Below are positions 35,806-46,800 of a stretch of 64,000 nt of DNA, piece after piece; positions within the stretch are counted from its first letter, which is position 1, and every line of letters begins with the position of its first letter. The stretch spans positions 1-64,000 of the forward strand of contig NZ_JADEXZ010000001.1 of assembly GCF_015206815.1 (NCBI RefSeq). Direction: 5' to 3'. Source of the stretch: Fortiea sp. LEGE XX443 (GTDB lineage Bacteria > Cyanobacteriota > Cyanobacteriia > Cyanobacteriales > Nostocaceae). The notes below the pieces were generated by a model that was not told the DNA's origin, did no database searches, and saw only the letters and a program-made list of their open reading frames with translations. The position numbers and the translations under genes were made by a program.

Positions 35806-35936
35806 TAAGTAGAAAGGTGCAAATAAACCGAACTATGTAACGGAAAGTAAAGTAGCTTGAAAACCTCTTCCCTTCTGCCTTCTGCCCTCTGCCTCCTGCC
35901 TTGTCATAACGACAATTTTTAACACCGACCTACTTA
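35806..35936 (-). repeat. 131-bp MITE-like dispersed repeat, copy B
   Basis: Reverse complement of 7566-7696 with a single difference. It sits between the radA stop and the start of the Uma2 gene, its last base 14 bp from that ATG, so it supplies the 5' leader of the Uma2 transcript. TA dinucleotides at both ends fit TA target duplication. No coding capacity. Confidence 0.75.
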
Positions 35937-35950
35937 CACCCTTCCTCAAC

Positions 35951-36661
35951 ATGACAGCCGCCACCCAAAACTACCAAATCACTTGGGAAAAACTACCTGA
36001 TGATTACAAACTTCCAGATGAGCCTGTGGACAACATCAACCAACCAGCCTTAGCAGCAGCACTAACCGAAAGCTTACAACTAGCGGGGAAAATTCCAGAA
36101 AATGCCTTAACATCAACCAATTACGGTATTTGCGCTACTCTAAGCGGTAGAATGGTGATTAAAGCCCCTGATTGGGCGTATATTCCCAAAATCAGCGTTG
36201 ATAGAGCAGACGTAATCCGCAGTTACACCCCCCAACTACAGGGTGAAATTCCCGTAATTGTAGTGGAATTTATTTCCGATACAGAAGGGACAGAGTATTC
36301 TGCCAAACCAACCTATCCTCCTGGCAAATGGTTTTTCTACGAGCGCATCCTCAAAGTACCAAACTACATTATTTTTGAACCCGATAGCGGCAGTTTTGAG
36401 ATGTATCGCTTAGACGACAAGACAGATAGGTACACTGTAGAAACACCTAATGATAATCAACGTTATTGGATAGCTGCAGTGAGCCTTTACCTTGGTGTAT
36501 GGCAAGGTACTCGTGAGAATCGCACAGGTTATTGGTTACGGTGGTGGGATGAGCAAGGAAAACTACTACTTTGGGGTTTCGAGTTAGCGGAACAAGAACG
36601 ACAACGTGCTGAACGCCTAGCTGCCCAATTACGAGCAGCAGGTATTGAACCACAAGATTAG
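35951..36661 (+). CDS. Uma2 family endonuclease-like protein
   Basis: A 236-residue protein of the Uma2 (DUF820) family, a PD-(D/E)XK nuclease fold greatly expanded in cyanobacteria. Core motif: RADVIRSYTPQLQGEIPVIV - VEFISDTEGTEY, then GKWFFYERILKVPNYIIFEP. A C-terminal coiled tail ends AERLAAQLRAAGIEPQD. Cellular role and substrate are unknown; many copies may be linked to mobile elements. A second member lies at 62564-63385. Start ATG lies 14 bp past the MITE copy. Nothing suggests an operon. Confidence 0.88.
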   Translation: MTAATQNYQITWEKLPDDYKLPDEPVDNINQPALAAALTESLQLAGKIPENALTSTNYGICATLSGRMVIKAPDWAYIPKISVDRADVIRSYTPQLQGEIPVIVVEFISDTEGTEYSAKPTYPPGKWFFYERILKVPNYIIFEPDSGSFEMYRLDDKTDRYTVETPNDNQRYWIAAVSLYLGVWQGTRENRTGYWLRWWDEQGKLLLWGFELAEQERQRAERLAAQLRAAGIEPQD

Positions 36662-36740
36662 ATTTTTTTGACACTAGGTAGAGAAAAAGTAGAAATCAGG
36701 GTGAGTCAGGAAAATAAAAAAGGGTTTCCGGTTTTATAAC

Positions 36741-36970
36741 TCATCGAAATCACGTGAATAATACGTGAGTTCGACGGAGATCAAAAACCCCTCTCCAAAC
36801 CTCTCCCCTGCAAGGAGGAGCCACTGCGTTGCGCGGGTTTCCCGCGTTGTAGCAAGTGGCGTTAGAGGCTTTAAAACTCTGATTTTTCCGTTGGAAACTA
36901 GTAATATTTCTGCGCCTCTCCGCGTCGGAGAGGGGTTGGGGAGAGGTTCATCGAAATCACGTTAATAATA
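36741..36970. repeat. insertion flanked by 23-bp direct repeats
   Basis: TCATCGAAATCACGTGAATAATA (36741-36763) recurs at 36948-36970 with one mismatch. The 184 bp between begin and end with complementary tracts, CCCCTCTCCAAACCTCTCCCC against GGAGAGGGGTTGGGGAGAGG, and contain a GC-rich inverted segment (GCGCGGGTTTCCCGCG). A 36-bp stretch (CCTCTCCGCGTCGGAGAGGGG and following) is shared, inverted, with 63587-63622. A dispersed palindromic element with a possible target duplication. Confidence 0.7.
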
Positions 36971-36994
36971 GGATTTTCATAAAAACACTTCCTT

Positions 36995-37033
36995 AAAAAA
37001 TTTGTAGGGTAAGCAGATAGCCAACCCTACAAA
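36995..37033 (-). terminator. intrinsic terminator of atpD-atpC
   Basis: TTTGTAGGGT (37001-37010) and ACCCTACAAA (37024-37033) pair perfectly over 10 bp with a 13-nt loop. A six-T run follows on the minus strand (36995-37000). It lies 22 bp after the atpC stop. Confidence 0.9.
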
Positions 37034-37054
37034 ATTGAAAATTATGAGCAATGT

Positions 37055-37468
37055 TTATACCAAACCGCCAGCAGCTTGAAAACGAGCGCGGGCGCGTTTG
37101 AAGGCTTGATTTGCTTGGATTTGAGCTTGACGATCGCCTGCTGGTACTTGAGCTAGGCGAGTTTGAGCTTCGTTATAAGCTGTGCGTGCAGTTTCTAGGT
37201 TGATAGTATCGCCACGTTCAGCACCATTTACTAGGATTGTCACTTCATCAGCTTCAACTTCTGCAAAACCACCCAAAAGAGCGATCGCTTTCCAGTCTTG
37301 ATTTTTGCTGGGACGGACGCGCATCACACCAGTATCCAAGGCTGTCAACAGAGGTGCGTGTCCACTGAGGATGCCTAGCTGACCAGTTGTACTGGGTAGA
37401 ACTACCTCTTCAGCTTCAGCATCCCAAACTGTTTTGTCTGGAGAAATTACACGAACGGTTAGTGCCAT
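37055..37468 (-). CDS. atpC: ATP synthase F1 subunit epsilon
   Basis: A 137-residue epsilon subunit of the F1 ATP synthase. N-terminal beta-sandwich: [20 protein letters not shown] then [21 protein letters not shown]-terminal helical hairpin with [16 protein letters not shown] and [18 protein letters not shown]. It links the rotor shaft to the beta subunits and inhibits ATP hydrolysis. It is the second gene of the atpD-atpC operon, 99 bp after atpD across heptamer repeats. In cyanobacteria atpBE is separate from the large atp cluster, so the absence of other subunits is normal. Confidence 0.96.
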   Translation of the reverse strand: MALTVRVISPDKTVWDAEAEEVVLPSTTGQLGILSGHAPLLTALDTGVMRVRPSKNQDWKAIALLGGFAEVEADEVTILVNGAERGDTINLETARTAYNEAQTRLAQVPAGDRQAQIQANQAFKRARARFQAAGGLV

Positions 37469-37469
37469 G

Positions 37470-37500
37470 TTTCAGTTATCAGTTATCAATTATCAGTGAG
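37470..37500. repeat. short heptamer repeats between atpD and atpC
   Basis: GTTATCA and ATTATCA units in tandem, followed by near-palindromic TGTTCA/TGAACA-type sequence up to 37560. Typical STRR-like filler within the operon. Confidence 0.5.
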
Positions 37501-37567
37501 AAAATGTTCAGCGAACAGTAATCGTTGTGATAATAACGACTGTTCACTGATGACTGTTCACTGAATA

Positions 37568-39453
<1,886 letters not shown>

Positions 39454-40344
39454 TTAGGCTTTGGTTACTGGGTTTTGTGACTGTTTACGCTTGCGGAGTG
39501 ATGTTGCACCTAAACCACCACATGCTAATACACCTAAAATTGTAGTAGGTTCAGGCACGTCTCTTGGGGGTTCGCCAGAAAAAGTACCGGCTTGGATAAA
39601 CACCGCTGAGTCTAAACTAGAATCTCCAGCATCTGCGATCGCTAGTTTAATACGATGTGTACCAGCACTCAATCCCTGAATATTTACAGTGAAGACGTTG
39701 GTAAAACCATCATATTGAATGTTAAATAATCCACCAGCATTGTTATTGAAAAACTGCGAATTGCTTGCATTGGTTCCTATTGGATTACCACCGTTGACGC
39801 TATTAATAGAAACTGGTGTGGTTGTTCCAGGTATTAGTGCAATGTTTTGCCCATCCAAAAAGAAACCAAATACATCGTTAAAATTCGTATTCACGAATTC
39901 GTTGTATTCTTCTGAGGCAAAGACATAGTTGAAAAATAAGTTGCCAGTAGTTGAGGTAAAGTCAAATTCCAGAACACTAGCATCAAGAGTGTTTAATCCA
40001 CCAAGTAAAGCACTTAAGTCAGCATCACCTGACAATCCATTGATACTTGTAGCATCATCTCTATCATTCAGTCCAACTGCCAATCTAGCATCACCAGTAG
40101 TTAAAATGATACCTTGTTCTATGCCGATGCCTGAAGCCAAACCACCTGTGAAAATTCCCGATGCAATTGATGCGCCGTTGTAGGTAGCATTGGATACTGT
40201 AATACCTGAACCTAAAATGTTATTAACTAAAACATTAGGATTACTGGTGGTAGTAATATTCACAGCGTGAGCAGGTGCAGTTAATAATCCTAAACCCAAT
40301 AGAGAAAATGCACTTGTTTTGAGAAAGTTTTTCAGAGATTGCAT
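39454..40344 (-). CDS. choice-of-anchor L, PEP-CTERM sorted surface protein
   Basis: A 296-residue secreted protein. The signal peptide is FLKTSAFSLLGLGLLTAPAHA, with cleavage after AHA. The body is a choice-of-anchor L domain: NVLVNNILGSGITVSNATYN, EFDFTSTTGNLFFNYVFASE - EYNEFV and FGFFLDGQN, VFIQAG. The C-terminus has the PEP-CTERM sorting signal, VPEPTTILGVLACGGLGATS then LRKRKQS. Such proteins are exported and handled by exosortase in cyanobacteria with a matrix or sheath. ATG 40344 is chosen over TTG 40353. Followed by a hairpin; single gene. Confidence 0.88.
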   Translation of the reverse strand: MQSLKNFLKTSAFSLLGLGLLTAPAHAVNITTTSNPNVLVNNILGSGITVSNATYNGASIASGIFTGGLASGIGIEQGIILTTGDARLAVGLNDRDDATSINGLSGDADLSALLGGLNTLDASVLEFDFTSTTGNLFFNYVFASEEYNEFVNTNFNDVFGFFLDGQNIALIPGTTTPVSINSVNGGNPIGTNASNSQFFNNNAGGLFNIQYDGFTNVFTVNIQGLSAGTHRIKLAIADAGDSSLDSAVFIQAGTFSGEPPRDVPEPTTILGVLACGGLGATSLRKRKQSQNPVTKA

Positions 40345-41180
40345 AGTTTTCAAATGATTAAAAGTGAGTAGTGTAAATTTCCTTGGTTACATCTGTAAAA
40401 ATCCAGCAATTTTTGTGCCATAAAGCCACAAATGCTATGGACAAAAACTTCCTTAATCTCTAGCGGCGATTGCAGATTATAGATATTGGTGTAACAACTA
40501 CACCTTAAAATACATTTCTGTATTCAAAATATTAGCGAGGTAATTTTTATTTTTCTCTCGCTCGTATATTTAATTAGATTAATCGCTAATTATTTTTTTG
40601 ACTAGTATAAACACGGTAGTTTACACAATAATTAAATTCTAATTTCTGTTTAATAATTTAAAAACCTAGATTTGGTAAGCTTTACAAGCAAATACAAGCT
40701 AAATTTTAGAATAAAACTTTGTAAATAAATCTAATTCCTTTAAAATCTAAATTATGAACTTTAAGTAACTACAATATAAGATTTATTTGAAGCTCTAATA
40801 AACAAAAATTTATACATTTGTGCGAAAATAAAGTTTTGACAATTATCATTTTAATACATTGCTAATAACAGCTTAATAGATAGATTGATGCAAAAATATT
40901 GAATTAATTTATGATCAAAATATCTAGTTCTTGTAAAAATCTAAGTAGGGCAAATTGCATTGTTTAACTTGTGGATAAGAAATTGTCCTCCAGACACAAA
41001 ATTAAATCATAAATTCACCAGCCATCAATGCAGCGGGAGTTTACATCCCCACATAATTTCTCGATTCTCAATTCTAAGTCCTTAATTTAAGGCCATTAAC
41101 TTAAGATAGAGATAGGTGCAAAAATCGCTCAGTCCCTATTTGCTCTAGCTTCATCTATATACTTACAGCAGAATTTGCTT
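40345..41180. other. long AT-rich gene-free region
   Basis: About 836 bp of strongly AT-rich sequence between divergent genes. I see no open frame with family features, no structured RNA and no repeat shared with the rest of the window. Confidence 0.4.
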
Positions 41181-41999
41181 ATGAATTTCTCGTCAGCAAG
41201 ACAATATTTTTACCAAGAGATTCAGCAACCTGACGAGTATATCAACTTGGCCAAGGCAGCACTATACATCGCCCAAGAAGAATATCCAAGCCTTGACCCT
41301 GAGGAATATGCCAATGCCCTCGATACAATGGCACAAGAGGTTCAAGAACGTTTACCTGCTTCACGCTATCCGCTGCGGTTGATTCAAAGTGTAAATCAGT
41401 ATCTTTATGATGACTTGGGATTTACTGGCAATCGTACCAACTACTACGACCCCCGCAACAGCTTTTTAAATGACGTGATTGACCGTCGCACGGGAATTCC
41501 GATTACTTTAGCGTTGATTTACCTGGAAATTACTCGTAGGATTGATTTCCCAATGGTGGGTGTAGGACTACCAGGACATTTTCTCATTCGTCCAGATATT
41601 CCAGATATGGAGATTTTTGTAGATGCCTTCAATGGTGGTGAGGTAATGTTTACAGAAGACTGCCAGGAAAAGCTGACTCAAATGTTTCAGCAACCTGTAA
41701 GTTTAAAACCAGAATTTTTAGCAACTGTCAGCAATCGGCAATTTTTAGCCCGGATGCTGACGAATTTAAAATACATATATCTGAAACAGCAAGATTTGGC
41801 AAAAACGCTGGCTGCGGTTGAACGAATTTTACTGCTATTTCCCACTGCGATGTTAGAAATACGCGATCGCGGTCTGCTGTACTATCAACTTGGGCATCAT
41901 CCCCAAGCAGTTGAAGATTTGCAAAATTACCTTTTCAAAGTTCCTGATGCTGATGATGCAGTGGTGATTAGGCGGTTACTTACCGAACTGGGTAAATAA
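41181..41999 (+). CDS. SirB1 family transglutaminase-like/TPR protein
   Basis: A 272-residue protein of the SirB1 family: an N-terminal transglutaminase-like domain (FTGNRTNYYDPRNSFLNDVI - DRRTGIPITLALIYLEITRR, then GVGLPGHFLIRP) and C-terminal TPR-like helices (YLKQQDLAKTLAAVERILLL; LLYYQLGHHPQAVEDLQNYL). The family's catalytic Cys-His-Asp triad is not evident, so it is probably a non-enzymatic module. Function unknown. ATG 41181 is preferred over TTG 41175. Single gene. Confidence 0.85.
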   Translation: MNFSSARQYFYQEIQQPDEYINLAKAALYIAQEEYPSLDPEEYANALDTMAQEVQERLPASRYPLRLIQSVNQYLYDDLGFTGNRTNYYDPRNSFLNDVIDRRTGIPITLALIYLEITRRIDFPMVGVGLPGHFLIRPDIPDMEIFVDAFNGGEVMFTEDCQEKLTQMFQQPVSLKPEFLATVSNRQFLARMLTNLKYIYLKQQDLAKTLAAVERILLLFPTAMLEIRDRGLLYYQLGHHPQAVEDLQNYLFKVPDADDAVVIRRLLTELGK

Positions 42000-42188
42000 G
42001 CGCAGAGGAGCAGGGAAGCACACGAGAGGATGTGAAGCTTTTACCCATAATTGAAATAGTGCAACTTGTAGCCACAGCACAACAGTTTAGGGTTAAATCT
42101 CAGTCAGATGGCAACTTAAGCCTCAAGATAGTGTCTGCTTGGTTGCTGCATTGCTTAAGCTGGGTCTAGAAATGGTGAGATAAAATTC

Positions 42189-42407
42189 ATGGATAAGCAA
42201 ACAGTTCCTAGCCAAGCGGAAAAAATGAATCCCGAAGGCGACGCAACGCAATTAAGCCCAGAAATGCTAGATAAAATAAAACATCCAGCGAAAATGGATG
42301 ATGTGATTCGAGAACAATCAGCAGAAGAACGCAGAAGTAACCCAGCATTAGTTCCAGAAATGCTAGATGAACCAACTGATGAAATGATTGGATTTACACA
42401 AGAGTAG
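42189..42407 (+). CDS. small hypothetical protein, 72 aa
   Basis: A 72-residue, highly charged, methionine-rich protein with two copies of an EMLD motif (LSPEMLDKIKHPAKMDDVIR and VPEMLDEPTDEMIGFTQE). No signal or membrane helix; it is likely to be partly disordered. Not recognised, although small proteins of this type recur in Nostocales. It precedes the deacetylase-family gene by 50 bp on the same strand and might be co-transcribed. Confidence 0.5.
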   Translation: MDKQTVPSQAEKMNPEGDATQLSPEMLDKIKHPAKMDDVIREQSAEERRSNPALVPEMLDEPTDEMIGFTQE

Positions 42408-42457
42408 AAAGACTACTAAAGCTACAATGGCATTCAGTAACTTGATGATTGCCTCCT

Positions 42458-43381
42458 ATGCTACCAGTCATCTATTCTGATGAGTTTTTGAATCACAAGA
42501 CTGGAAACTACCATCCAGAAAAGCCAGAACGTCTGACGGCGATCGTCAACGCTTTAAAAGAAGCTGCATTTGCCGATAAAATTACTTGGCGATCGCCTAC
42601 TCCAGTTTTAGACAAACCATCACTGATGTCTTTGTTGTTACAAGCTCACAGCCCATCCTACGTTAAAAAAGTTTGGGAAATTTCTTCTAGTGGCGGAGGC
42701 TATCTAGATGGTGATACACCAGTTTCTCCCAACAGCTATGATGTGGCGTTGTTGGCAGTAAGTGCTTGGTTGGATGGTGTTGATATTGTACTAGCCACAG
42801 AAAATCCAGCTTTTGTACTGGCGCGTCCACCGGGACATCATGCTGAAAGCGATGCGGGGATGGGGTTTTGTTTATTTTCTAATGCGGCGATCGCGGCTTT
42901 TTATGCGCTACAACAACCAGAAATTCACCGTGTGGCTATTCTCGATTGGGATGTACATCATGGTAATGGTACTCAGGCGATCGTGGAAGCTCACCCACAA
43001 ATTGCCTACTGTTCTCTACATCAATATCCTTGCTATCCCGGCACTGGTAGAGCTTCCGAACATGGTTTTCATAATAATGTCTTAAATTTGCCTATCCCTC
43101 CAGGTAGCGATATCGCCGTCTATCGCCCACTTTTAGAAAAAAAGATACTACCATTTTTAGAAAATTTTCAAGCAGATTTACTAATTATCAGTGCCGGTTA
43201 CGATGCCAATGCGGCTGATCCTTTGGCAAGTATGAATTTATTGCCAGAAGATTATGGTTTATTCACTGAGTGTTGTCTAGGTAGAACTCGGAAAATTCTC
43301 TTTGGTTTGGAAGGCGGCTATGATTTTTTGACTCTTTCCCAGTCTGTTTTAGCAACAATTGAACGCTGTTTAAGTAGCTAA
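42458..43381 (+). CDS. histone deacetylase family (acetylpolyamine/acetoin amidohydrolase-like) protein
   Basis: A 307-residue zinc hydrolase of the arginase-deacetylase superfamily. Motifs: NYHPEKPERLTAIVNALKEA at the N-terminus, RPPGHHAESDAGMGFCLFSN with the active-site His pair, ILDWDVHHGNGTQAI holding zinc-binding Asp and His, SAGYDANAADPL with the third ligand, and the final LEGGYD. Bacterial members deacetylate acetylated polyamines or proteins; the substrate here is unknown. ATG 42458 is preferred over TTG 42449. A dispersed 40-bp repeat follows the stop. Confidence 0.9.
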   Translation: MLPVIYSDEFLNHKTGNYHPEKPERLTAIVNALKEAAFADKITWRSPTPVLDKPSLMSLLLQAHSPSYVKKVWEISSSGGGYLDGDTPVSPNSYDVALLAVSAWLDGVDIVLATENPAFVLARPPGHHAESDAGMGFCLFSNAAIAAFYALQQPEIHRVAILDWDVHHGNGTQAIVEAHPQIAYCSLHQYPCYPGTGRASEHGFHNNVLNLPIPPGSDIAVYRPLLEKKILPFLENFQADLLIISAGYDANAADPLASMNLLPEDYGLFTECCLGRTRKILFGLEGGYDFLTLSQSVLATIERCLSS

Positions 43382-43392
43382 ATGTAAATTTA

Positions 43393-43432
43393 CTCAGCAC
43401 GGGCTGAACGCCCCGCTATCGCTAACAGTACT
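43393..43432 (+). repeat. 40-bp dispersed repeat (copy 2)
   Basis: It matches the in-frame carB segment at 25248-25287 with two mismatches. It lies in the 61-bp gap between the convergent deacetylase-family and KaiB-domain genes. Confidence 0.75.
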
Positions 43433-43442
43433 CAGCACTTTT

Positions 43443-44204
43443 TCAAGATTTTTCCGTAGCACCTAACATCTGGAAAATTTTCTCGGCGTTATCTAAATCG
43501 CCAACAATGCGCCGAATCGGTTGAGGCCAAACTTTCACCAGAGTAGGAGTTGCAGACACCTGATCGATTTCTGCTTGTTCTGGATGAGTTAAAACATCAA
43601 TCACTTTCATCGTGTAGGGATATCCTAGCGATCGCTCTAACAGTTCGTGTAAATTTTGCAGAATACGTTCTGTGTTAGCACTATGACCTGCCACAAATAA
43701 ACGTAAAACATAACATTGGTTTTTTTGTTGTACCGTCTGTATAGCTCTGACTGGTGGATGGTATTTGGGAGCTTTTTCCGAAAGGTCTAGGTTAATAATT
43801 AAGTCGTGGTCTTCCCAAAGTTGGGGAAAAGTGGAACGATAAGTAGCCAACACCATGCGATCGCACAATCCATCCTGCCAAGGCGCTGCTTGCCAGATTA
43901 AATCACCAGTGCCAAAAATCGCATTCAGCAAAGCTTGATATTGGAGAACTGCTGGATAAGCTTCTGCAAAAGTTCGGATTTGCTGAGTATGAGGGTCTAA
44001 CCAGTGGTCAACTGTCGCTGTATAACAAGGTACTAAAAAGTGAGGCGGTTCTGGTAAATCTAGGATTTCTTGTAAAGCAGCACACAAATGCAAATGCCAT
44101 CGACCCTGCTTATTCGGGTCGATGCAATAAATTAAATCTCCTCCGGGTGTAAATAAGGCAATGCCTTTGAAGAGTTTAGGTAAAAAGAGTTTATCTGTAG
44201 TCAA
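43443..44204 (-). CDS. KaiB-domain protein with an N-terminal extension
   Basis: A 253-residue protein whose last 90 residues are a KaiB-like thioredoxin-fold domain: CYVLRLFVAGHSANTERILQ, LLERSLGYPYTMKVIDVLTH and PEQAEIDQVSATPTLVKVWP - QPIRRIVGDLDN. It resembles KaiB and the N-terminal domain of SasA. The first 160 residues (FKGIALFTPGGDLIYCIDPN, HFLVPCYTATVDHWLDPHTQ, LWEDHDLIINLDLS) are an unassigned domain. There is no kinase domain, so it is not SasA. It may be a clock-output or KaiC-binding protein, but that is inference. It lies upstream of no kai gene and downstream of pilT on the same strand, 70 bp away. Confidence 0.8.
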   Translation of the reverse strand: MTTDKLFLPKLFKGIALFTPGGDLIYCIDPNKQGRWHLHLCAALQEILDLPEPPHFLVPCYTATVDHWLDPHTQQIRTFAEAYPAVLQYQALLNAIFGTGDLIWQAAPWQDGLCDRMVLATYRSTFPQLWEDHDLIINLDLSEKAPKYHPPVRAIQTVQQKNQCYVLRLFVAGHSANTERILQNLHELLERSLGYPYTMKVIDVLTHPEQAEIDQVSATPTLVKVWPQPIRRIVGDLDNAEKIFQMLGATEKS

Positions 44205-44273
44205 GTTAGTTACAGGGGTTAGAGAACTCTAAGGTAAAAAGTAGAGGCAGATTACTTTTTACCTTTACTGTAA

Positions 44274-45557
44274 TTAAACTCGTCCTCGGAGAAACTGAGC
44301 CATTTCGTTAGGAGTTGGTGACATTTCTAAGGCTGTTTCTTCAGTAATGCGGCCTTCTTGATAAAGGTTGAGCAGTGACTGATTCATCGTAATCATACCG
44401 TCGAAACTGGCTTGCTTCATCAGTTCGGTAATTTCATCATACTTACCGTCTTTGACCCATTCTTTAACTGCCTCAGTGTTAATTAAGATATCGTGGAACG
44501 CGGCTCGTTTACCATCAGTCGTGCGGCATAATCCTTGAGCGATGACTGCCACCAAAGATTCAGCCAAGGCTACTCGCATAGCATCCTGTTCTTCACCAGA
44601 GTATAGATTGAGAATCCGTTCAATGGTTTTCACCGCACTATTGGTGTGCAATGTTCCCATCACCAAGTGACCAGTTTGAGCAGCTTTCAGGGCGGTGTTA
44701 ACTGTTTCTTTATCCCGCATTTCCCCTACAAGAATCAAATCTGGATCTTCCCGCAAGGCTGCTTTTAAAGCATTGTCAAATTTGCGCGTGTGCATCCCCA
44801 CTTCCCGCTGTTTCACTAAAGACTTGCGGCTTTGGTGGACGAATTCAACAGGATCTTCGATGGTGATGATGTGCTTGGCCATTTCTCGATTAATATAGTC
44901 AATCATCGCCGCCATTGTTGTTGATTTACCAGAACCAGTCGGGCCGGTGACTAAGATCAAACCTTTGTGATGATGACAGATATCTCGGAAAACTGAGGGT
45001 AATCTTAACTGTTCCATCGATAAGATTTTTAGTGGAATTAACCGCAGCACCATTGAATGGCCTTTGAGTGAACTAAAGACGTTGATTCGTACACGGGCAA
45101 ACTCATACTGAGTTGCACCATCAAATTCTAAGTGTTCCTCAAATCGCTGAATCTCTGCTTCAGTCATAATTTCCCGCAACCAACTCATAAAAGATTCATG
45201 ATCAGTTTCTGGATGCTCGGTTGGTTGAATTTCTCCACGGTTGCGGTAACGCGGAATTTCACCTACACCCAAGTGAATATCGGAATAACCTTTATCAAAA
45301 GCTTCTTTAATCATTTGCGCCAAAGTTAATCCTGAAGGATTGCTTTTAACTGATGCAGCATGAGCCATTGCTGGGGGAGTTCCAGGACGATGAGATGCTG
45401 GTGGCGGTGGTGCAGGTTGAGTAGTGTTCCTCATAGACATATCCAATGTTTGCGTGTGCTGCCGCTGCGTCGTTAATGATGGTGGTGGCGGTGGCATAGG
45501 TGGCACATTCCGAGAAGCAACAGGGTTTGAATTGGCAGGGGGCTGTGATTCTGTCAT
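44274..45557 (-). CDS. pilT: type IV pilus retraction ATPase PilT
   Basis: A 427-residue secretion-type ATPase driving pilus retraction and twitching. After a proline-rich N-terminal extension of about 75 residues (PPMPPPPPSLTTQ, PAPPPPASHRPGTPP) comes the PilT core: GYSDIHLGVGEIPRYRNRGE, Walker A GPTGSGKST (205-213), ITIEDPVEFVH (Asp box), RAALREDPD-type LREDPDLILVGEMRDKETV and GHLVMGTLHTNSA. PilT proteins are usually about 360 residues; the extension is typical of some cyanobacteria. KaiB-domain gene follows. Confidence 0.92.
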   Translation of the reverse strand: MTESQPPANSNPVASRNVPPMPPPPPSLTTQRQHTQTLDMSMRNTTQPAPPPPASHRPGTPPAMAHAASVKSNPSGLTLAQMIKEAFDKGYSDIHLGVGEIPRYRNRGEIQPTEHPETDHESFMSWLREIMTEAEIQRFEEHLEFDGATQYEFARVRINVFSSLKGHSMVLRLIPLKILSMEQLRLPSVFRDICHHHKGLILVTGPTGSGKSTTMAAMIDYINREMAKHIITIEDPVEFVHQSRKSLVKQREVGMHTRKFDNALKAALREDPDLILVGEMRDKETVNTALKAAQTGHLVMGTLHTNSAVKTIERILNLYSGEEQDAMRVALAESLVAVIAQGLCRTTDGKRAAFHDILINTEAVKEWVKDGKYDEITELMKQASFDGMITMNQSLLNLYQEGRITEETALEMSPTPNEMAQFLRGRV

Positions 45558-46277
45558 ATATCTTCAAAATTGGGCAGTTATCAACTTGAATCCGCAAAAA
45601 ATCTATCTTCGTGGTTCTAAGGACGGTAGAAAGCAGGTTTGTTGCTATTCCTTAGCTGAGGACTTTAAAGCAATATTTCGTTACATTTGGCTTGGCTGCT
45701 AGTATATTTTGTTATATAGGTTGCTAACCTTGCCACACATATGAGAGAACTCTTAAGTCCATCCATACCTGTTTAGCACACTATATACTGTGACAACCTT
45801 CAGTGATAACCAGCAGGCATTATAGAAATAATATATACAACAGCGGAATCTTAAAAATTTCCTGCTGTTAGATGAGAAATTTTTCACCAGAATCAACGTA
45901 ATTTACTAGCAATTAACAGCCAAATCGGCAGCAGGTATTTTCTTCAGCCACATTTGTAAATTATGAGAAATAAAGCTGTATTTTATAAGAAATGTTAAGG
46001 GGATCAATTTGATGAGTTGAAAAGACTCTGGGCAAGTTGATGTTGTGTGGCTTCTACTCCTTGCGATAGATGGCAGAAACTAGTTACCTAGGAAGAAATC
46101 AACCGAACTTTACATTCATAATTACAAAAAATTAACTGTAAAGTTAAGTTACTAAATGCTCATTTTTCATAGTCCCTTTTATATACTGGAATTCACTGAA
46201 AGAGTCAGTTGATTCGCCAACAGCGGTATCTAACTGAAATTAAATTTATTTGCTGTGTACCTGTAGGAGGAAAAGTC
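45558..46277. other. gene-free stretch upstream of pilT
   Basis: A 720-bp divergent spacer. It includes the pilT promoter region and a plus-strand membrane-protein promoter near 46200. No open frame has a ribosome site or family match; no repeat shared with the window was seen. Confidence 0.35.
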
Positions 46278-46655
46278 ATGGTTTCGGCTCAAAGCTCTAA
46301 TCTCGGAAAGACCTACTCCTTGATGATGATTAAAAGCTTTTTGATATGGACTTTTACGCTGGCAGTATGCCTGTTGGTTGTCGGTTTTCCCTTAGTTGTT
46401 TTAATGGCTACGGTCGGATGTCTGTTGTCGATTGTTTTACAATCTGTCATGCCTGTTAGTGCGGTTTTACTAGTAGGAGGCGGATTAATATTGTTCAACA
46501 TTTTGGCAGTTGCGATCGCAGCGGCTGTCCTCACCTTTAAAGGTGTGCATCCAAGTCAAATCAAGTGGTTAAGTTGGCTGCATGGAGAATCTGAAAATCT
46601 TCACCAGACTACTGTATATGCCGCTTGTCCTTTAACCTGTGACATCAAAGTATAA
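46278..46655 (+). CDS. small membrane protein of unknown function
   Basis: A 125-residue protein with two long hydrophobic stretches (FLIWTFTLAVCLLVVGFPLV - VLMATVGCLLSIVLQSVM and VLLVGGGLILFNILAVAIAA) and a cytosolic end with TFKGVHPSQIKWLSWLHGES. The type recurs as a conserved cyanobacterial hypothetical. ATG 46278 is chosen because AGGAGG lies 7 bases upstream; an earlier frame opening at 46209 is unsupported. A short terminator follows 30 bp after the stop. Confidence 0.65.
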   Translation: MVSAQSSNLGKTYSLMMIKSFLIWTFTLAVCLLVVGFPLVVLMATVGCLLSIVLQSVMPVSAVLLVGGGLILFNILAVAIAAAVLTFKGVHPSQIKWLSWLHGESENLHQTTVYAACPLTCDIKV

Positions 46656-46688
46656 CTATTTAACTAAAAACGACAAACAGTACATCTG

Positions 46689-46709
46689 CCCGGTTAAGCC
46701 GGGTTTTTT
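46689..46709 (+). terminator. intrinsic terminator of the 46278-46655 gene
   Basis: CCCGG (46689-46693) and CCGGG (46699-46703) pair, followed by six Ts. The stem is short but entirely GC. Confidence 0.7.
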
Positions 46710-46800
46710 CATGTTTATTTGTCAATGGTTGATTTTGAGGATTGACCAATTACTATTAACTAATGGTCACGTGTCTTTAGTCATTTGACTTTTGACCGAT

